A stretch of 64,000 nt of DNA from Embleya scabrispora DSM 41855 (GTDB lineage Bacteria; Actinomycetota; Actinomycetes; Streptomycetales; Streptomycetaceae): assembly GCF_000372745.1 (NCBI RefSeq), contig NZ_KB889686.1, positions 124,195 to 188,194 on the forward strand, read 5' to 3'. The stretch's first letter is position 1, and each line of letters opens with the position of its first letter. Both the position numbers and the translations under genes were made by a program. The notes beneath the pieces were generated by a model that saw nothing but the letters and a program-made list of their open reading frames with translations, did no database searches and was not told where the DNA came from. Shown piece by piece: positions 7,551 through 16,153 of this stretch.

Positions 7551-8792
7551 TCAGGACGGATCGCCCACCACCCGCGCCTCCGCGTCGTACCGCTCGCCCC
7601 ACACCACCGCACCCGCCTCGGCCTCGTGCAACCCGGCCCGGGGCGACCCTGCCCCGTGCAACCCGGCCACCGACCGCGTCCGCCCACGTGTCACGAACGC
7701 CTGCGGCCGGAAGCACATCACCACCGTGTCGCCCGGCCGGATCCCCAGCCGGCGCGCGTCCCGAAGCACCGTGTAGTAGTGGATCGCCCCGTCCGGAGCG
7801 GTGTCCACCCGCGCCACCCGCTCGACCGCGGTAGCCGCGTCCCGGCCCACCAGCGCGGTGAGCGGGAACTCGCCCAGGACCTTGTCGACGTAGTGCCCGG
7901 CGGCGAACGCGTACGCGTCGTCGCCGTCCACGTGCGACACCTCGGTCACGTACACGATCGCCGGCCGCTCCGGCGCCTCCTCGGAGAACACGTGCAGCGG
8001 AGTCGTCCCGTGGATCGCGTTGCCCGGCTCGACATGCGTGGCCCCCGCGTCGGCGGCGATCGTCAGCGAACGCGCCGACGTGGTCCCGGGCGCGTTCACC
8101 TGACGGATGTCGAACCCGGCCGCCCGCAACCGCTCGGCCGCCGCGACGACCGTGGCCAGGTTGGGCGTGGCCACGATCCGCCGCTGCTCGGGATCGGCGA
8201 GCAGGCACGGAAACGTGGTCACGCCGTGCACCGCCACACCCTCCACCGCGTCGACCTCGCGTGCCGCGGCCACCACGTCGGCGGCCGGGAACCCGCCGCC
8301 GTGGCCGAAGTAGAACCGGTCCCCGTCGCCGTGCACGCGAAGCAGCACCGACACGGGCGCGCCGCCGCGCCGTACCGCCGCCGCCCCGATCCGCCGGGCC
8401 GCGTCCACCGAGAACACGGTGACCACCTCGGGGTCGGCGCCGACCACGAAGTCCTCGCTGCCCCGATGCGGCTGCACCAGGTGCCCGACGTGCCCGACCG
8501 GCAGGCCGTGCCGGACCGCGGCCGACACGCACGCGGTGTCCACCGCGACCACCGGGCCGAGCCCCGCCTCGATCGCGGTGCGCGTGACGTCGGGATTGCG
8601 CCCGTACTGCTTGGCCATCACGTACGTGGACAGCCCGCGCGAGCGCGCGGCCTCGGCGATCGTGGCCGCGTTGCGCGCCACCGTGTCCAGGTCCGCCACG
8701 TACGTGTTGGCGAGCAGGCGACCCTCCTGATGAGCCGTCACGACGGCCCCGATCAGCGGGCGGTTGTGGGCGAGGAGTCGATCGAGGAACAT
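7551..8792 (-). CDS. yhfX: YhfX-like PLP-dependent alanine-racemase-fold protein
   Basis: 413 aa, matching YhfX of Escherichia coli in length and motifs. MFLDRLLAHNRPLIGAVV is followed by TYVMAKQYGRNP, where the Lys is the expected PLP lysine. Then come GLPVGHVGHLVQPHRGSEDF, PEVVTVFSVDAARRIG, GVTTFPCLL, RQVNAPGTTSARS, VSHVDGDDAYAFAAGHYVDK and VVMCFRPQAFVTRGR. The fold is the alanine racemase/D-threonine aldolase type III barrel. The reaction of YhfX is not established; racemisation, epimerisation or lyase chemistry on an amino-acid moiety are possible. It is 75 bp upstream of the kinase and 151 bp downstream of an APC permease, inside an apparent operon. Confidence 0.85.
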   Translation of the reverse strand: MFLDRLLAHNRPLIGAVVTAHQEGRLLANTYVADLDTVARNAATIAEAARSRGLSTYVMAKQYGRNPDVTRTAIEAGLGPVVAVDTACVSAAVRHGLPVGHVGHLVQPHRGSEDFVVGADPEVVTVFSVDAARRIGAAAVRRGGAPVSVLLRVHGDGDRFYFGHGGGFPAADVVAAAREVDAVEGVAVHGVTTFPCLLADPEQRRIVATPNLATVVAAAERLRAAGFDIRQVNAPGTTSARSLTIAADAGATHVEPGNAIHGTTPLHVFSEEAPERPAIVYVTEVSHVDGDDAYAFAAGHYVDKVLGEFPLTALVGRDAATAVERVARVDTAPDGAIHYYTVLRDARRLGIRPGDTVVMCFRPQAFVTRGRTRSVAGLHGAGSPRAGLHEAEAGAVVWGERYDAEARVVGDPS

Positions 8793-8943
8793 CGCGAGGC
8801 TCTCCTTGAGACGAGCGGACGGGGCGAGGGGGGCGGGACGCGCGGACGGGATGCGGGGGGCACGCGGGCGGGCGAAGGCCGGGGGTCGTCGGGCATGGGG
8901 CGTCGGCGTGGGGCGTGGGGCCGTCGGGCGTTGCCCGCGCGGA

Positions 8944-10440
8944 TCAGGTCCGGCCGACCGGCACGGATATCGCCCCCTCCCCCGGCTCCGCGGCCGACGC
9001 GCCGGCCGCGCCCGTATCCGGTTCGTCCTCGAACACGCGACCCATCGCGGCCAGCACCTGCGGACGCGAGCGGTGCGCCCAGACCAGATACGCGGTGCCC
9101 AGCAGCATCCAGCCGACGATCACGTACGGCACGAGGTTGTTCGGATGATCGGGCACCGGCCACAGCTGGCCGTATATCGGCAGCAGCATCAGCAACACGG
9201 TCGCCCCGGGCAGGATCCCGTGGCGCAGCGTGGAGAACTCGCCCCGGTGCTCGCGCAGGTAGAACCGGATCACCGCGACGCTCATCAGGATGTAGATGAT
9301 CACCATCCCGAGCCCGAGGATGGTGCCCGCGAACCCGTACACGCCCAGCGGACCCAGATCGCCGCCGAAGCCGCTGCCCAGCACCAGCGCGAAGACGAGC
9401 GAGAAGCCCAGATAGGCGGTGATCGCCGATTGCGGCACGTGGCGTTCGTTGGTCCGGCCCAGGAAGCGCGGGAGCACACCTTCGCGGCCCATCGAGAACA
9501 GCACCCGCACGGCCGCGTTCGAGCCGGAGACCACGTTGGCGAACTGGCTGACGATCACGGTCAGCGCGAGGATCCAGGTGACACCCCAGTAGCGGTCCAC
9601 CAGGGTGGTCAACGGCGCGGCGTCCTCGGCCAGTTGGGAACCGTGCGCGGAGCCGAAGCCGATCGAGGTCGAGTACGCCATCAGCACATAGAAGGTGCCG
9701 ATCACCGCGACCGCGGTGAACAGCGCGAGCGGGATGCTGCGTTTGGCGCCGCGCGCCTCCTCACCCAGGGTGGCCACCGACTCGAAGCCGATGAACATCA
9801 GGATGCCCCACAACATGCCGGTGCCCAGGCCGCTGAAGCCGTCGATCGAATTGGCCGGATCGAACGGCGCCACCGACAGGCCCGAGTCGCCGCCGTCGCC
9901 GAGGATCACCCCGGCCAGGCCGAGCAGTACGCCGACCTCCAGGACGAGGAAGATCAACGCGGTCTTGGCCGAACTGGACACGCCGAGCGAGTTGACACCC
10001 CACACCACGGCGGCGAACGCCAGCGACATCACCTGCCACGGCACCCGGACGTCGAACTGGCTGTCCAGGAAGTCGTGGCTGTATCCCCCGAGCGCGGCGA
10101 ACAACATCGGCCCGACCATGCCGTAGGTGAGCAGGAGCAGCCACCCGGAGAGGAAGCCGCCGGACTTGCCGAAGCCGTGGCTGTTGTAGGTGTAGGCGAA
10201 GCCGGCCGCCGGCAGCTTGCGGGCGAACGCGGCGATCGTGTTGGCGACCAGGAGGCTGGCCACCATGGCAAGCACGATGGCGAGCGGCAGCGCGTACCCG
10301 GCTCCCGCCGCGGCGGGCGGCGTGTTGAACGCGACGCTGGTGGCGGGGCCCATGAAGGCCATACACATGGCGACGGCACCGAACACGGACAACGTGTTCC
10401 GGCGGAGGGACCCGCCTCTCGACGGCTGTGGGGTCGACAT
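8944..10440 (-). CDS. APC superfamily amino acid permease
   Basis: 498 aa from ATG 10440, with GGAG about 9 bases upstream. About 12 membrane helices are visible, beginning TLSVFGAVAMCMAFMGPATS and including SLLVANTIAAFARKLPAAGF, MLWGILMFIGFESVATLGEE and VSQFANVVSGSNAAVRVLFS. The FESVATLGEEARGAKRSIP stretch is the conserved APC helix 6-7 junction. It acts in the cytoplasmic membrane and probably imports an amino acid or amino-acid conjugate. Its place between the ROK regulator and YhfX suggests it brings in the substrate of the cluster. FrlA, the fructoselysine importer, belongs to the same superfamily. Confidence 0.88.
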   Translation of the reverse strand: MSTPQPSRGGSLRRNTLSVFGAVAMCMAFMGPATSVAFNTPPAAAGAGYALPLAIVLAMVASLLVANTIAAFARKLPAAGFAYTYNSHGFGKSGGFLSGWLLLLTYGMVGPMLFAALGGYSHDFLDSQFDVRVPWQVMSLAFAAVVWGVNSLGVSSSAKTALIFLVLEVGVLLGLAGVILGDGGDSGLSVAPFDPANSIDGFSGLGTGMLWGILMFIGFESVATLGEEARGAKRSIPLALFTAVAVIGTFYVLMAYSTSIGFGSAHGSQLAEDAAPLTTLVDRYWGVTWILALTVIVSQFANVVSGSNAAVRVLFSMGREGVLPRFLGRTNERHVPQSAITAYLGFSLVFALVLGSGFGGDLGPLGVYGFAGTILGLGMVIIYILMSVAVIRFYLREHRGEFSTLRHGILPGATVLLMLLPIYGQLWPVPDHPNNLVPYVIVGWMLLGTAYLVWAHRSRPQVLAAMGRVFEDEPDTGAAGASAAEPGEGAISVPVGRT

Positions 10441-10732
10441 CGGTGGTACTCCAGGCGGTTCGGTGGGGTGGGACGGACCCCTGAGGGTGCGCGGGCCACT
10501 TGGTGCGGCGGCGCGATCTGCGTTACGGGAGCGAAGGGGCGGTCGGCTGGGGAGGTGCTGGTGGCGCCGGCCGGTGTGGGGGCGCTTCGAGGTTGCGTGG
10601 ATGTAATGGGTGGGATGGGTGGGATGGGTGTCGTGCGTGGAGCGGCGGCAGGTGGTTGCGTGTCGTGGGGGCCGTGGCCTCACGTCGTCGGTTCGCCGCG
10701 TCGGCTCCGCCCTGTGGTGGGCGAGTGGTCCG
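10441..10732. other. 292-bp leader between ROK regulator and permease, with a G-tract array
   Basis: No gene. At 10608-10628 the plus strand holds five GGG tracts separated by T or AT (GGGTGGGATGGGTGGGATGGG split over both lines), a strong G-quadruplex motif on the template strand of the permease transcript. Nearby G-rich words continue to 10700. This is the largest gap in the cluster, so the permease may have its own promoter here. Confidence 0.5.
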
Positions 10733-11926
10733 TCAGCGGGTCGTGCCCGCCGGCGAAAGCAGTGCGGACAGTTCCAGGTCGGCCCGGACCGCCGCCGCCG
10801 CGTCCGGCGCGACGTCGAAGCGGACCCGCAGTGCGCTCAGTCCGCGCGAGACCGCGCCCAGCGCGCCCGCGAGATCGGCCAGTTCGGAGTGCACGAGCTC
10901 GGGGCAGGCGGGCAATCGTCGGCGCACCCGTTCACGCAGGCGAGTGGTCATCGCCGCGTCGATCGAGGCCGAGACCCGGCCGCCGAGGACGACCAGTTCG
11001 GGTTCGTACGCGATCGTCACCGCGATCAACGCCACACCGAGCGCGCGCTCGAACCGATCGATCACGGCCCGCGCCGCCGGCGAAGAGTCGACGAACAGGT
11101 CGGCGGCGGTGTCCACGTCCAGACCGGCATCGCGCGCGGCCCGCATCAGGCCCTCGGCGCCGACCAGTTCCTCCACGGTGTGGTCCTCGGAATCCACCGG
11201 CAGGAAGCCGAACTCGCCCACGAGGCCGGTCGGTCCGCCCCGCACATGCCGATCCACGGCCACACCGGCGCCGAAGCCGGCACCGACGGTGAACATCACG
11301 GCGGTGTCGGCGGTACGGGCGGCGCCGTGCCGCAACTCGCCTTCCAGAGCCAGATCGGCATCGTTCCCGAAGGCGACGGTGCCGTCCAGCGCGCGGCGCA
11401 CCCGGCGGGTGAACAGCTCGCCCTCGATCTGCGGAAGGTTGGTCGCGCCACGCACACCCAACCCGTCGGCCGCGACCGCCCCGGGCAGACCTATCACGCC
11501 CGCGCGCAGCACATCGGGCGCGGCCGAGTCGGCGTACAACGCACGAACCCGCTCGGCGAGCCAGTCCGCGAGATCGTCGGCCGCCAGGTGCCTCGGGGTC
11601 GGCTCCTCGCGATAGCGCGGCGAGTGGCCCAGCAGGTCGGTGGCCAGGAACCGACAGGTGGTGCCACCGAGGTCGACGCCGACCGCGACTCCACGCTCGG
11701 CGGCCACCTCGATCACCACACCCTGCCGCCCCCGCCGCCCGGTCTGCAAAACGGCGCCCTCCCGCACCAACCCCTCGTCAAGCAAGCCCTCGACCACACG
11801 CGAAACGGTGGCCGCGCTCAGCCCGGTCTGCTGGGTGAGACCCGCCCGACTGTGCTGCCCACCGGCCAACAACACCGCCAGCAGGCTGGAGCGGTTGGCC
11901 CAACGGGCATCGGCCGTCTCCGCCAT
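10733..11926 (-). CDS. ROK family transcriptional repressor (NagC/XylR-like)
   Basis: About 397 aa from ATG 11926, with AGAGG five bases upstream; an in-frame GTG lies at 11932. An N-terminal winged helix (RSSLLAVLLAGGQHSRAGLT, then QQTGLSAATVSRVVEGLLDE) is joined to a ROK sugar-binding domain (VAVGVDLGGTTCRFLATDLL, AGVIGLPGAVAADG, VAFGNDADLALEGEL, FTVGAGFGAGVAVD). Like the kinase of this cluster it lacks the CxCGxxGC zinc site (GEFGFLPVDSEDHTVEELVG). It heads the cluster and probably represses it until a sugar or sugar-phosphate ligand binds. Confidence 0.88.
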   Translation of the reverse strand: MAETADARWANRSSLLAVLLAGGQHSRAGLTQQTGLSAATVSRVVEGLLDEGLVREGAVLQTGRRGRQGVVIEVAAERGVAVGVDLGGTTCRFLATDLLGHSPRYREEPTPRHLAADDLADWLAERVRALYADSAAPDVLRAGVIGLPGAVAADGLGVRGATNLPQIEGELFTRRVRRALDGTVAFGNDADLALEGELRHGAARTADTAVMFTVGAGFGAGVAVDRHVRGGPTGLVGEFGFLPVDSEDHTVEELVGAEGLMRAARDAGLDVDTAADLFVDSSPAARAVIDRFERALGVALIAVTIAYEPELVVLGGRVSASIDAAMTTRLRERVRRRLPACPELVHSELADLAGALGAVSRGLSALRVRFDVAPDAAAAVRADLELSALLSPAGTTR

Positions 11927-11935
11927 GTTCACCTC

Positions 11936-11960
11936 TCAGAGTGAAAATATTTCAGAGTGA
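11936..11960. promoter_or_regulatory. Probable ROK operator
   Basis: Two direct copies of TCAGAGTGA (11936-11944 and 11952-11960) are spaced 16 bp apart and frame a palindromic AT-rich core, TGAAAATATTTCA (11942-11954). The site is 10 bp upstream of the ROK regulator start. AT-rich palindromes of this kind are typical ROK repressor sites, and this one is strikingly AT-rich for its surroundings. Confidence 0.6.
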
Positions 11961-12330
11961 GAGCAAATTAGGCCCACCACAAAGAGGTGTCAAGACCCCA
12001 TCAAGCCCCAAGCCCCCGGGAACCAACCAAGGGAAAATGCCCCCGGCCCCCGGCCCCCGGCCCCGAGCATCGCGAGCACACCCGCGCTCGGCGTCCTCGC
12101 CTGGCTCGCCACGGCCCGGGCCGTCAAGGCACGCAGGCGCTGGGATGGGCCGGGACCGATTCCCGCCCCGGCAGGCTTCGTCGCGGTCGCACTGCTGTGG
12201 AGAATGCCGCGGCCGACGTGACGACGGCTCCGTTCGACTCCCCGCGTGAGGAGCGGACGACGACCATCCCGACCACACGGACCCGCACCAACACGGGTCA
12301 CGACCACCACACACCACGGAGGAAAGCACC
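11961..12330. other. Intergenic stretch with C-tracts
   Basis: No gene recognised. It contains repeated CCCCCGG units near 12040-12065, which could form G-quadruplex DNA on the minus strand. A GGAGG-type ribosome site ends the stretch, just before the P5C reductase stub. Confidence 0.4.
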
Positions 12331-12585
12331 ATGAGGCGCATCGGCATCATCGGAGTGGGCGAGATCGGCCGGGCCGTCGTCGAGGGCCTGTGCGACGGGG
12401 GCGGTGCGTCGCCGGACGTCTTCTCGCCCCGAGGGGCCCGCACCGCCGCCGAACTGTGCGAGCGCTACGAGGGCGTCCATGTGTGCGCCGACAACCAGGA
12501 GGTGGCGAGCCGCTCCGAGCTGGTGATCATCGCCGTGCGCCGGCCGGCGTCGCCACCGACGCCTCCTCGCCGATCTGAAGGGTGA
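12331..12585 (+). pseudogene. Pyrroline-5-carboxylate reductase, N-terminal stub
   Basis: ATG 12331 with GGAGGAAAG upstream opens MRRIGIIGVGEIGRAVVEGL, the dinucleotide-binding start of ProC-type reductases. It continues with the Rossmann second strand and VFSPRGARTAAELCERYEGV and SELVIIAV. P5C reductases then read RP..VL.EL and run on to about 265 residues; here the frame becomes RRPASPPTPPRRSEG and stops after 84 residues. The ribosome site and codon use of the first 70 residues look native, so this is a gene cut by a deletion rather than a chance frame. If translated, it has no catalytic domain. Confidence 0.7.
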
Positions 12586-13276
12586 ATCGGTGGAATGAGC
12601 CGACCGGCGGCCCGGGAACCGGATCCCACACTCTGGGGCGGGCCGCCGGCCCGGGCCGGGGCGCGATCAGGGGTGTTCGGTCGAGTGGGCCGGTCGCGGA
12701 GGGACTCGGCCGGGTGGGCGCCCCGTCGCGGGTGGCTCGGTACGGGGGATTCAGCCGTTTGGGTCGCCGTCGGTGTTCGTTCGGGTATAGGGCGTGCCTG
12801 TGGTCGGTCGGCTTGGGTCGGGCTCGTCCGCGCGGATGTGAATCCTGGTCCGTGGCGAGCAGGAAATCCGACGCGGCGCGGACTCCGCCGATCCGGAAGG
12901 AGGCAGGCAGCGGGGTGCCCTCCGGGAGCCGGTATACGGTGCCGATGGTCGCCCAGCGCCCGTGCCGGCCGCGGCGAGGCGGGAAATCGCGGGCCACCCA
13001 CGAGTCGTGCGCGCCGATGGCCAGGACCGTCGTCCCGTTCGCGGCCCGGACCAAGCCGTCGACCACCGGCCATGCCTCCCGGTACCGCGCCGTCGAGCTC
13101 AACGTGGTGTCGGGCTCGCCGTTGTCGAGGTCTGCGGCCAACAACCCTGCACGTCAAAGGCGTTGGTCACGGAGTATGGGCCATCCGACCGAACCGGCCC
13201 GGCCGCGCCGGACCATGGGCGGGCCCGAGCGACGGCCGGCCCGGGCCGGTTCGTTCGGGGTGCGCACGGGTCGGAT
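12586..13276. other. Gene-poor stretch with one unrecognised minus-strand frame
   Basis: No gene is secure. Minus-strand 13144 to about 12845 is open and has protein-like composition (ARYREAWPVVDGLVRAANG, TVLAIGAHDSWVARDFPP, IGTVYRLPEGTPLPASFRIG), but it starts only at TTG and no family is recognised. It may be a remnant of a deleted gene adjoining the P5C reductase stub. The rest reads as GC-rich noncoding DNA. Confidence 0.3.
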
Positions 13277-13801
13277 TCAGCCCTGCCGTCGACCGGTCTC
13301 GACATAGGCGCGGAGGTGGTCGAGGCCGCGTTCGAGGATGTCGCCGATGGCCAGGTCGGCCTCCGTACCGGCCGAGCGGTGGCGGATGAGCGCGTCCACG
13401 TGCAATGCCTCGCTGCCCTTCTTGCCGCCGAACTGGCTCGCGTCGTGGAGGCGCTCGCGCTCGATCGCGCCGTAGTCGAGCGGGTCCTCGCCGTCGTTCA
13501 CCACGACGGTGACGATGCTGTTCACGTCGCCCGGGCCGTCCTGGACGATCACGATGCCGGTGTAGGACGTACCGCGCACGGCCCATTCGATCCGGGTGCC
13601 GGGACCGTCCCGATCCAGGTCGACCTCAGCCGCGACGGAATGCGCCGACTCGCCGGCCGTCACCACCACCGCGCGGCCCGAGGTGGCCCGGACCGCGGTC
13701 ACCGGAGGGAAGTATTCGGGAAGCTTGTCCGTGTCGGACAAGAGCATGTACACCCGGTCGGTGGACGCTGCGACCTGCACGGAACGCGTGTGAAGAACCA
13801 T
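13277..13801 (-). CDS. SRPBCC (START-like) family protein
   Basis: 174 aa from ATG 13801. The typical START-like beginning is MVLHTRSVQVAASTDRVYML followed by LLSDTDKLPEYFPPV, where the protein folds a ligand pocket around the first helix. The later part TRIEWAVRGTSYTGIVIVQD and SIVTVVVNDGEDPLDYGAIE fits the beta-sheet. The function is probably binding or conversion of a small hydrophobic compound; no partner is obvious. It precedes a MarR gene on the same strand by 163 bp. Confidence 0.75.
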   Translation of the reverse strand: MVLHTRSVQVAASTDRVYMLLSDTDKLPEYFPPVTAVRATSGRAVVVTAGESAHSVAAEVDLDRDGPGTRIEWAVRGTSYTGIVIVQDGPGDVNSIVTVVVNDGEDPLDYGAIERERLHDASQFGGKKGSEALHVDALIRHRSAGTEADLAIGDILERGLDHLRAYVETGRRQG

Positions 13802-13964
13802 GTGCGTGCTGCTATCCGTTCGAGGACCGTTCCATTCGCGATCCGCGTACGGCCCGCGCGCGTCGGCCGGGCGCACCGCGCGGGCGTGGCGGGCCGCCCG
13901 GTCAGCCGGCGTGCACTCGCCCACCCGCCCACGACGCCCCGAAGTCGCCCGGCGTACCGCGTCG

Positions 13965-14462
13965 TCAATCCGTGCTGTCGCCCAGGGATTCCAGGAGTGT
14001 GCGGAGCCCGTCGGCGAGGGCGGCCCGCTGCCTGACGCCGAGTGCGGCGAGCACGCGGCGTTCGGTGTCGAGGTGCGCGGGCAACACTCGGTCGATCAGC
14101 TCGCGACCCTCGTCGGTGAGTGCGACCTGTACGCCGCGGCCGTCCGACGCACTGGTACCGCGGGACACCAGGCCGCGTGCCTCGAGGCGGTCCAGGCGCT
14201 GGGTGATGGCGCCCGAGGTGACCATGGAGGCCCGCATCAACTCGGTGGGGCTCAGCCGATGCGGGGACGGGTGCCGGCGCAGTGTGGCGAGTACGTCGAA
14301 CGACGAGGCGTCGAGCCCGTGTTCGCCGAAGGTCCGAGCCAGTTCGGCACCGACCAGACGCGCGGCGCGGGACAGCCGGGCGAGTACCGCCATGGGCGAC
14401 GCGTCCAGGTCGGGGCGCTGCGTACCCCATTGCTCCAGCACAAGGTCGACGTGATCTGCCAC
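13965..14462 (-). CDS. MarR family transcriptional regulator
   Basis: 165 aa. The winged helix is typical: HGLDASSFDVLATLRRHPSP, then HRLSPTELMRASMVTSGAIT, QRLDRLEARGLVSRGTSASD and GRGVQVALTDEGRELIDRVL, including the DxRGxxVxLT wing. It lacks an obvious redox cysteine. It is divergent from an NAD(P)-binding reductase and its operator-like repeats lie between, so it probably represses that reductase and the hydrolase after it. Confidence 0.9.
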   Translation of the reverse strand: MADHVDLVLEQWGTQRPDLDASPMAVLARLSRAARLVGAELARTFGEHGLDASSFDVLATLRRHPSPHRLSPTELMRASMVTSGAITQRLDRLEARGLVSRGTSASDGRGVQVALTDEGRELIDRVLPAHLDTERRVLAALGVRQRAALADGLRTLLESLGDSTD

Positions 14463-14520
14463 GGCGTCAGGTTAGCCGAGTCGATGCGGTGGTCGGGATC
14501 GCCTTCCCCTTTCCAATTAT

Positions 14521-14554
14521 CTTAGCGTTGAGGTACATTTCTCTTAGCACTAAG
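14521..14554. promoter_or_regulatory. Probable MarR operators
   Basis: CTTAGCACTAAG (14543-14554) is a palindrome with a 2-base centre, and CTTAGCGTTGAG (14521-14532) is a degenerate second copy. They sit 22 bp apart centre to centre, about two helical turns, between the divergent MarR and reductase starts. The AT-rich composition and position support MarR binding. Confidence 0.6.
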
Positions 14555-14632
14555 GGATCGACGGCTCGGTCGAACCATCGATCGACCACGGGTCCACCCG
14601 TCGATCGACCCATCCGAAAGGGGCACACCACC

Positions 14633-15274
14633 ATGCGTATCACCGTGTTCGGAGCAGCCGGAAGCGTCGGCAGCCGAGTCGTCTCCGAGGCCCTGTCCCG
14701 GGGTCACGAGGTCACCGCCGTGGTCCGCGACGCGGCCCGCTTTCCCGAACTGCACCCCGAGGCCGAGGCCCGGGTCGGCGACGCCGCACGGGTCGAGGAC
14801 GTGGCCGCGCTGAGTACCGGCAAGGACCTGGTGATCAGCGCGACCCGCCCGGCGCACGGCAACGAACAGGCGTTGGCCGACACCGCCGAGGCGCTGTTGT
14901 CCGGGCTCACCGGGACGGGGGTACGCCTGCTCGCCGTCGGTGGCGCGGGCAGCCTGACCGTGCCGGGCGCGAGCGACACCATGGCGGTCGACGACCCGCG
15001 ATTCGTACCGACCGCGTGGCGCGGCATCGCCCTGGCCTGCAACGCCCAGCTCGACGTCTTCCGCACCGACGCCGAGGTCGACTGGACCTACCTGAGCCCG
15101 CCCGCCAACCTGGAGCCCGGCACCCGCACCGGTACCTTCCGGCTCGGCACCGACGAACTGCTCGTCGACGCCGACGGCGTCTCGGCCATCTCCGTCGAGG
15201 ACCTCGCAGTCGCCCTCATCGACGAGGCGGAGCAACCCCGACACCACCGCGCCCGCTTCACCGTCGCGTACTGA
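14633..15274 (+). CDS. NAD(P)-dependent epimerase/reductase (NmrA/SDR-atypical type)
   Basis: 213 aa from ATG 14633 with GAAAGGGG upstream. The N-terminal Rossmann motif is ITVFGAAGSVGSRVVSEAL (GxxGxxG), then RGHEVTAVVRDAARF and KDLVISATRP. A later segment DWTYLSPPANLEPGTRTGTF and SVEDLAVALIDEAEQPRHHR is standard for atypical SDRs of the YwnB/NmrA group. It is probably a soluble NAD(P)H-binding oxidoreductase or redox sensor. A MarR gene lies upstream in divergent orientation and a hydrolase follows 27 bp downstream. Confidence 0.85.
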   Translation: MRITVFGAAGSVGSRVVSEALSRGHEVTAVVRDAARFPELHPEAEARVGDAARVEDVAALSTGKDLVISATRPAHGNEQALADTAEALLSGLTGTGVRLLAVGGAGSLTVPGASDTMAVDDPRFVPTAWRGIALACNAQLDVFRTDAEVDWTYLSPPANLEPGTRTGTFRLGTDELLVDADGVSAISVEDLAVALIDEAEQPRHHRARFTVAY

Positions 15275-15301
15275 GCGAGCCCGATGAGGTCCCATCCATT
15301 C

Positions 15302-16153
15302 ATGAGCACGACACACACCGTCACGTCCGCCGACGGCACCGCGATCGTGTACGACCGGCACGAGCCGGCGGCCGACAGCCGGGGGACGGTAGTCCTCGTC
15401 GGGGGCGCCTTCGGCTACCGGAAGTTCCCGAAGATGGTGGAGCCGGCCAAGGCGCTGACCGACACATACGGGCTGACCACCGTGAATTACGACCGTCGCG
15501 GGCGTGGTGACAGTGGTGACACCCCCGGCCACTACGACGCGGCACGCGAAATCGACGACCTGGCCGCGCTGGTCGCCGCCGAAGGTGGCTCGGCGGCGTT
15601 GTTCGGCTGGTCGTCCGGCGCGGTGTTGGCGCTGCGGGCCGCCGCCTCCGGGCAGATCCCCGGAATCAGTCGGGTGGTGGCCTTCGAGCCGCCCTTCGTC
15701 GTCGACCGCACGCGCCACGTACCGCCGGCGGACCTGACCGCGACGTTGCATCGGCTGATCGCCGCCGATCAACACGCCAAGACCGTGCGGTACTTCATGA
15801 CCAAGGGGATGGGCATCCCGGCTCCGTTCGTGGGCCTGATGCGCCTCACCCCGATGTGGTCCAAGCTCACCGCGGTGGCCGCCTCCACCGCGCACGACTG
15901 GGCGGTGATGGCCGAGCACATGCGCGGGGAGCCGCTCGACCCGGCCGACTGGGCCGGGGCGGAGATGCCGGTGTTGGTGCTGTCCGGTGGCCGCAGCGAC
16001 GCGCTGTTGCGCACCGCCGCCGGCGCCGCGACCGCCGCGCTGCCCGACGCCCGACACATCGAGATCCCCAAGCTCAGCCACAAGCCGAACGTGGGGCTGC
16101 TCGCGCCGCCGGCGGGCGAGTTCCTCGCCGCCCAGGCGGCGCCGACCAGGTGA
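15302..16153 (+). CDS. Alpha/beta hydrolase
   Basis: 283 aa from ATG 15302. The hydrolase fold is complete: VVLVGGAFGYRKFPKMVEPA (oxyanion region), TTVNYDRRGRGDSGDTPGH, ALFGWSSGAVLALRAAA with nucleophile Ser in GWSSG, VLVLSGGRSDALLRTAA with the acidic residue, and the C-terminal LSHKPNVGLLAP with the catalytic His. The proteins closest in style are uncharacterised actinomycete hydrolases of about 260-290 aa. It probably shares the MarR-controlled transcript with the reductase gene 27 bp upstream. The substrate is unknown. Confidence 0.85.
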   Translation: MSTTHTVTSADGTAIVYDRHEPAADSRGTVVLVGGAFGYRKFPKMVEPAKALTDTYGLTTVNYDRRGRGDSGDTPGHYDAAREIDDLAALVAAEGGSAALFGWSSGAVLALRAAASGQIPGISRVVAFEPPFVVDRTRHVPPADLTATLHRLIAADQHAKTVRYFMTKGMGIPAPFVGLMRLTPMWSKLTAVAASTAHDWAVMAEHMRGEPLDPADWAGAEMPVLVLSGGRSDALLRTAAGAATAALPDARHIEIPKLSHKPNVGLLAPPAGEFLAAQAAPTR

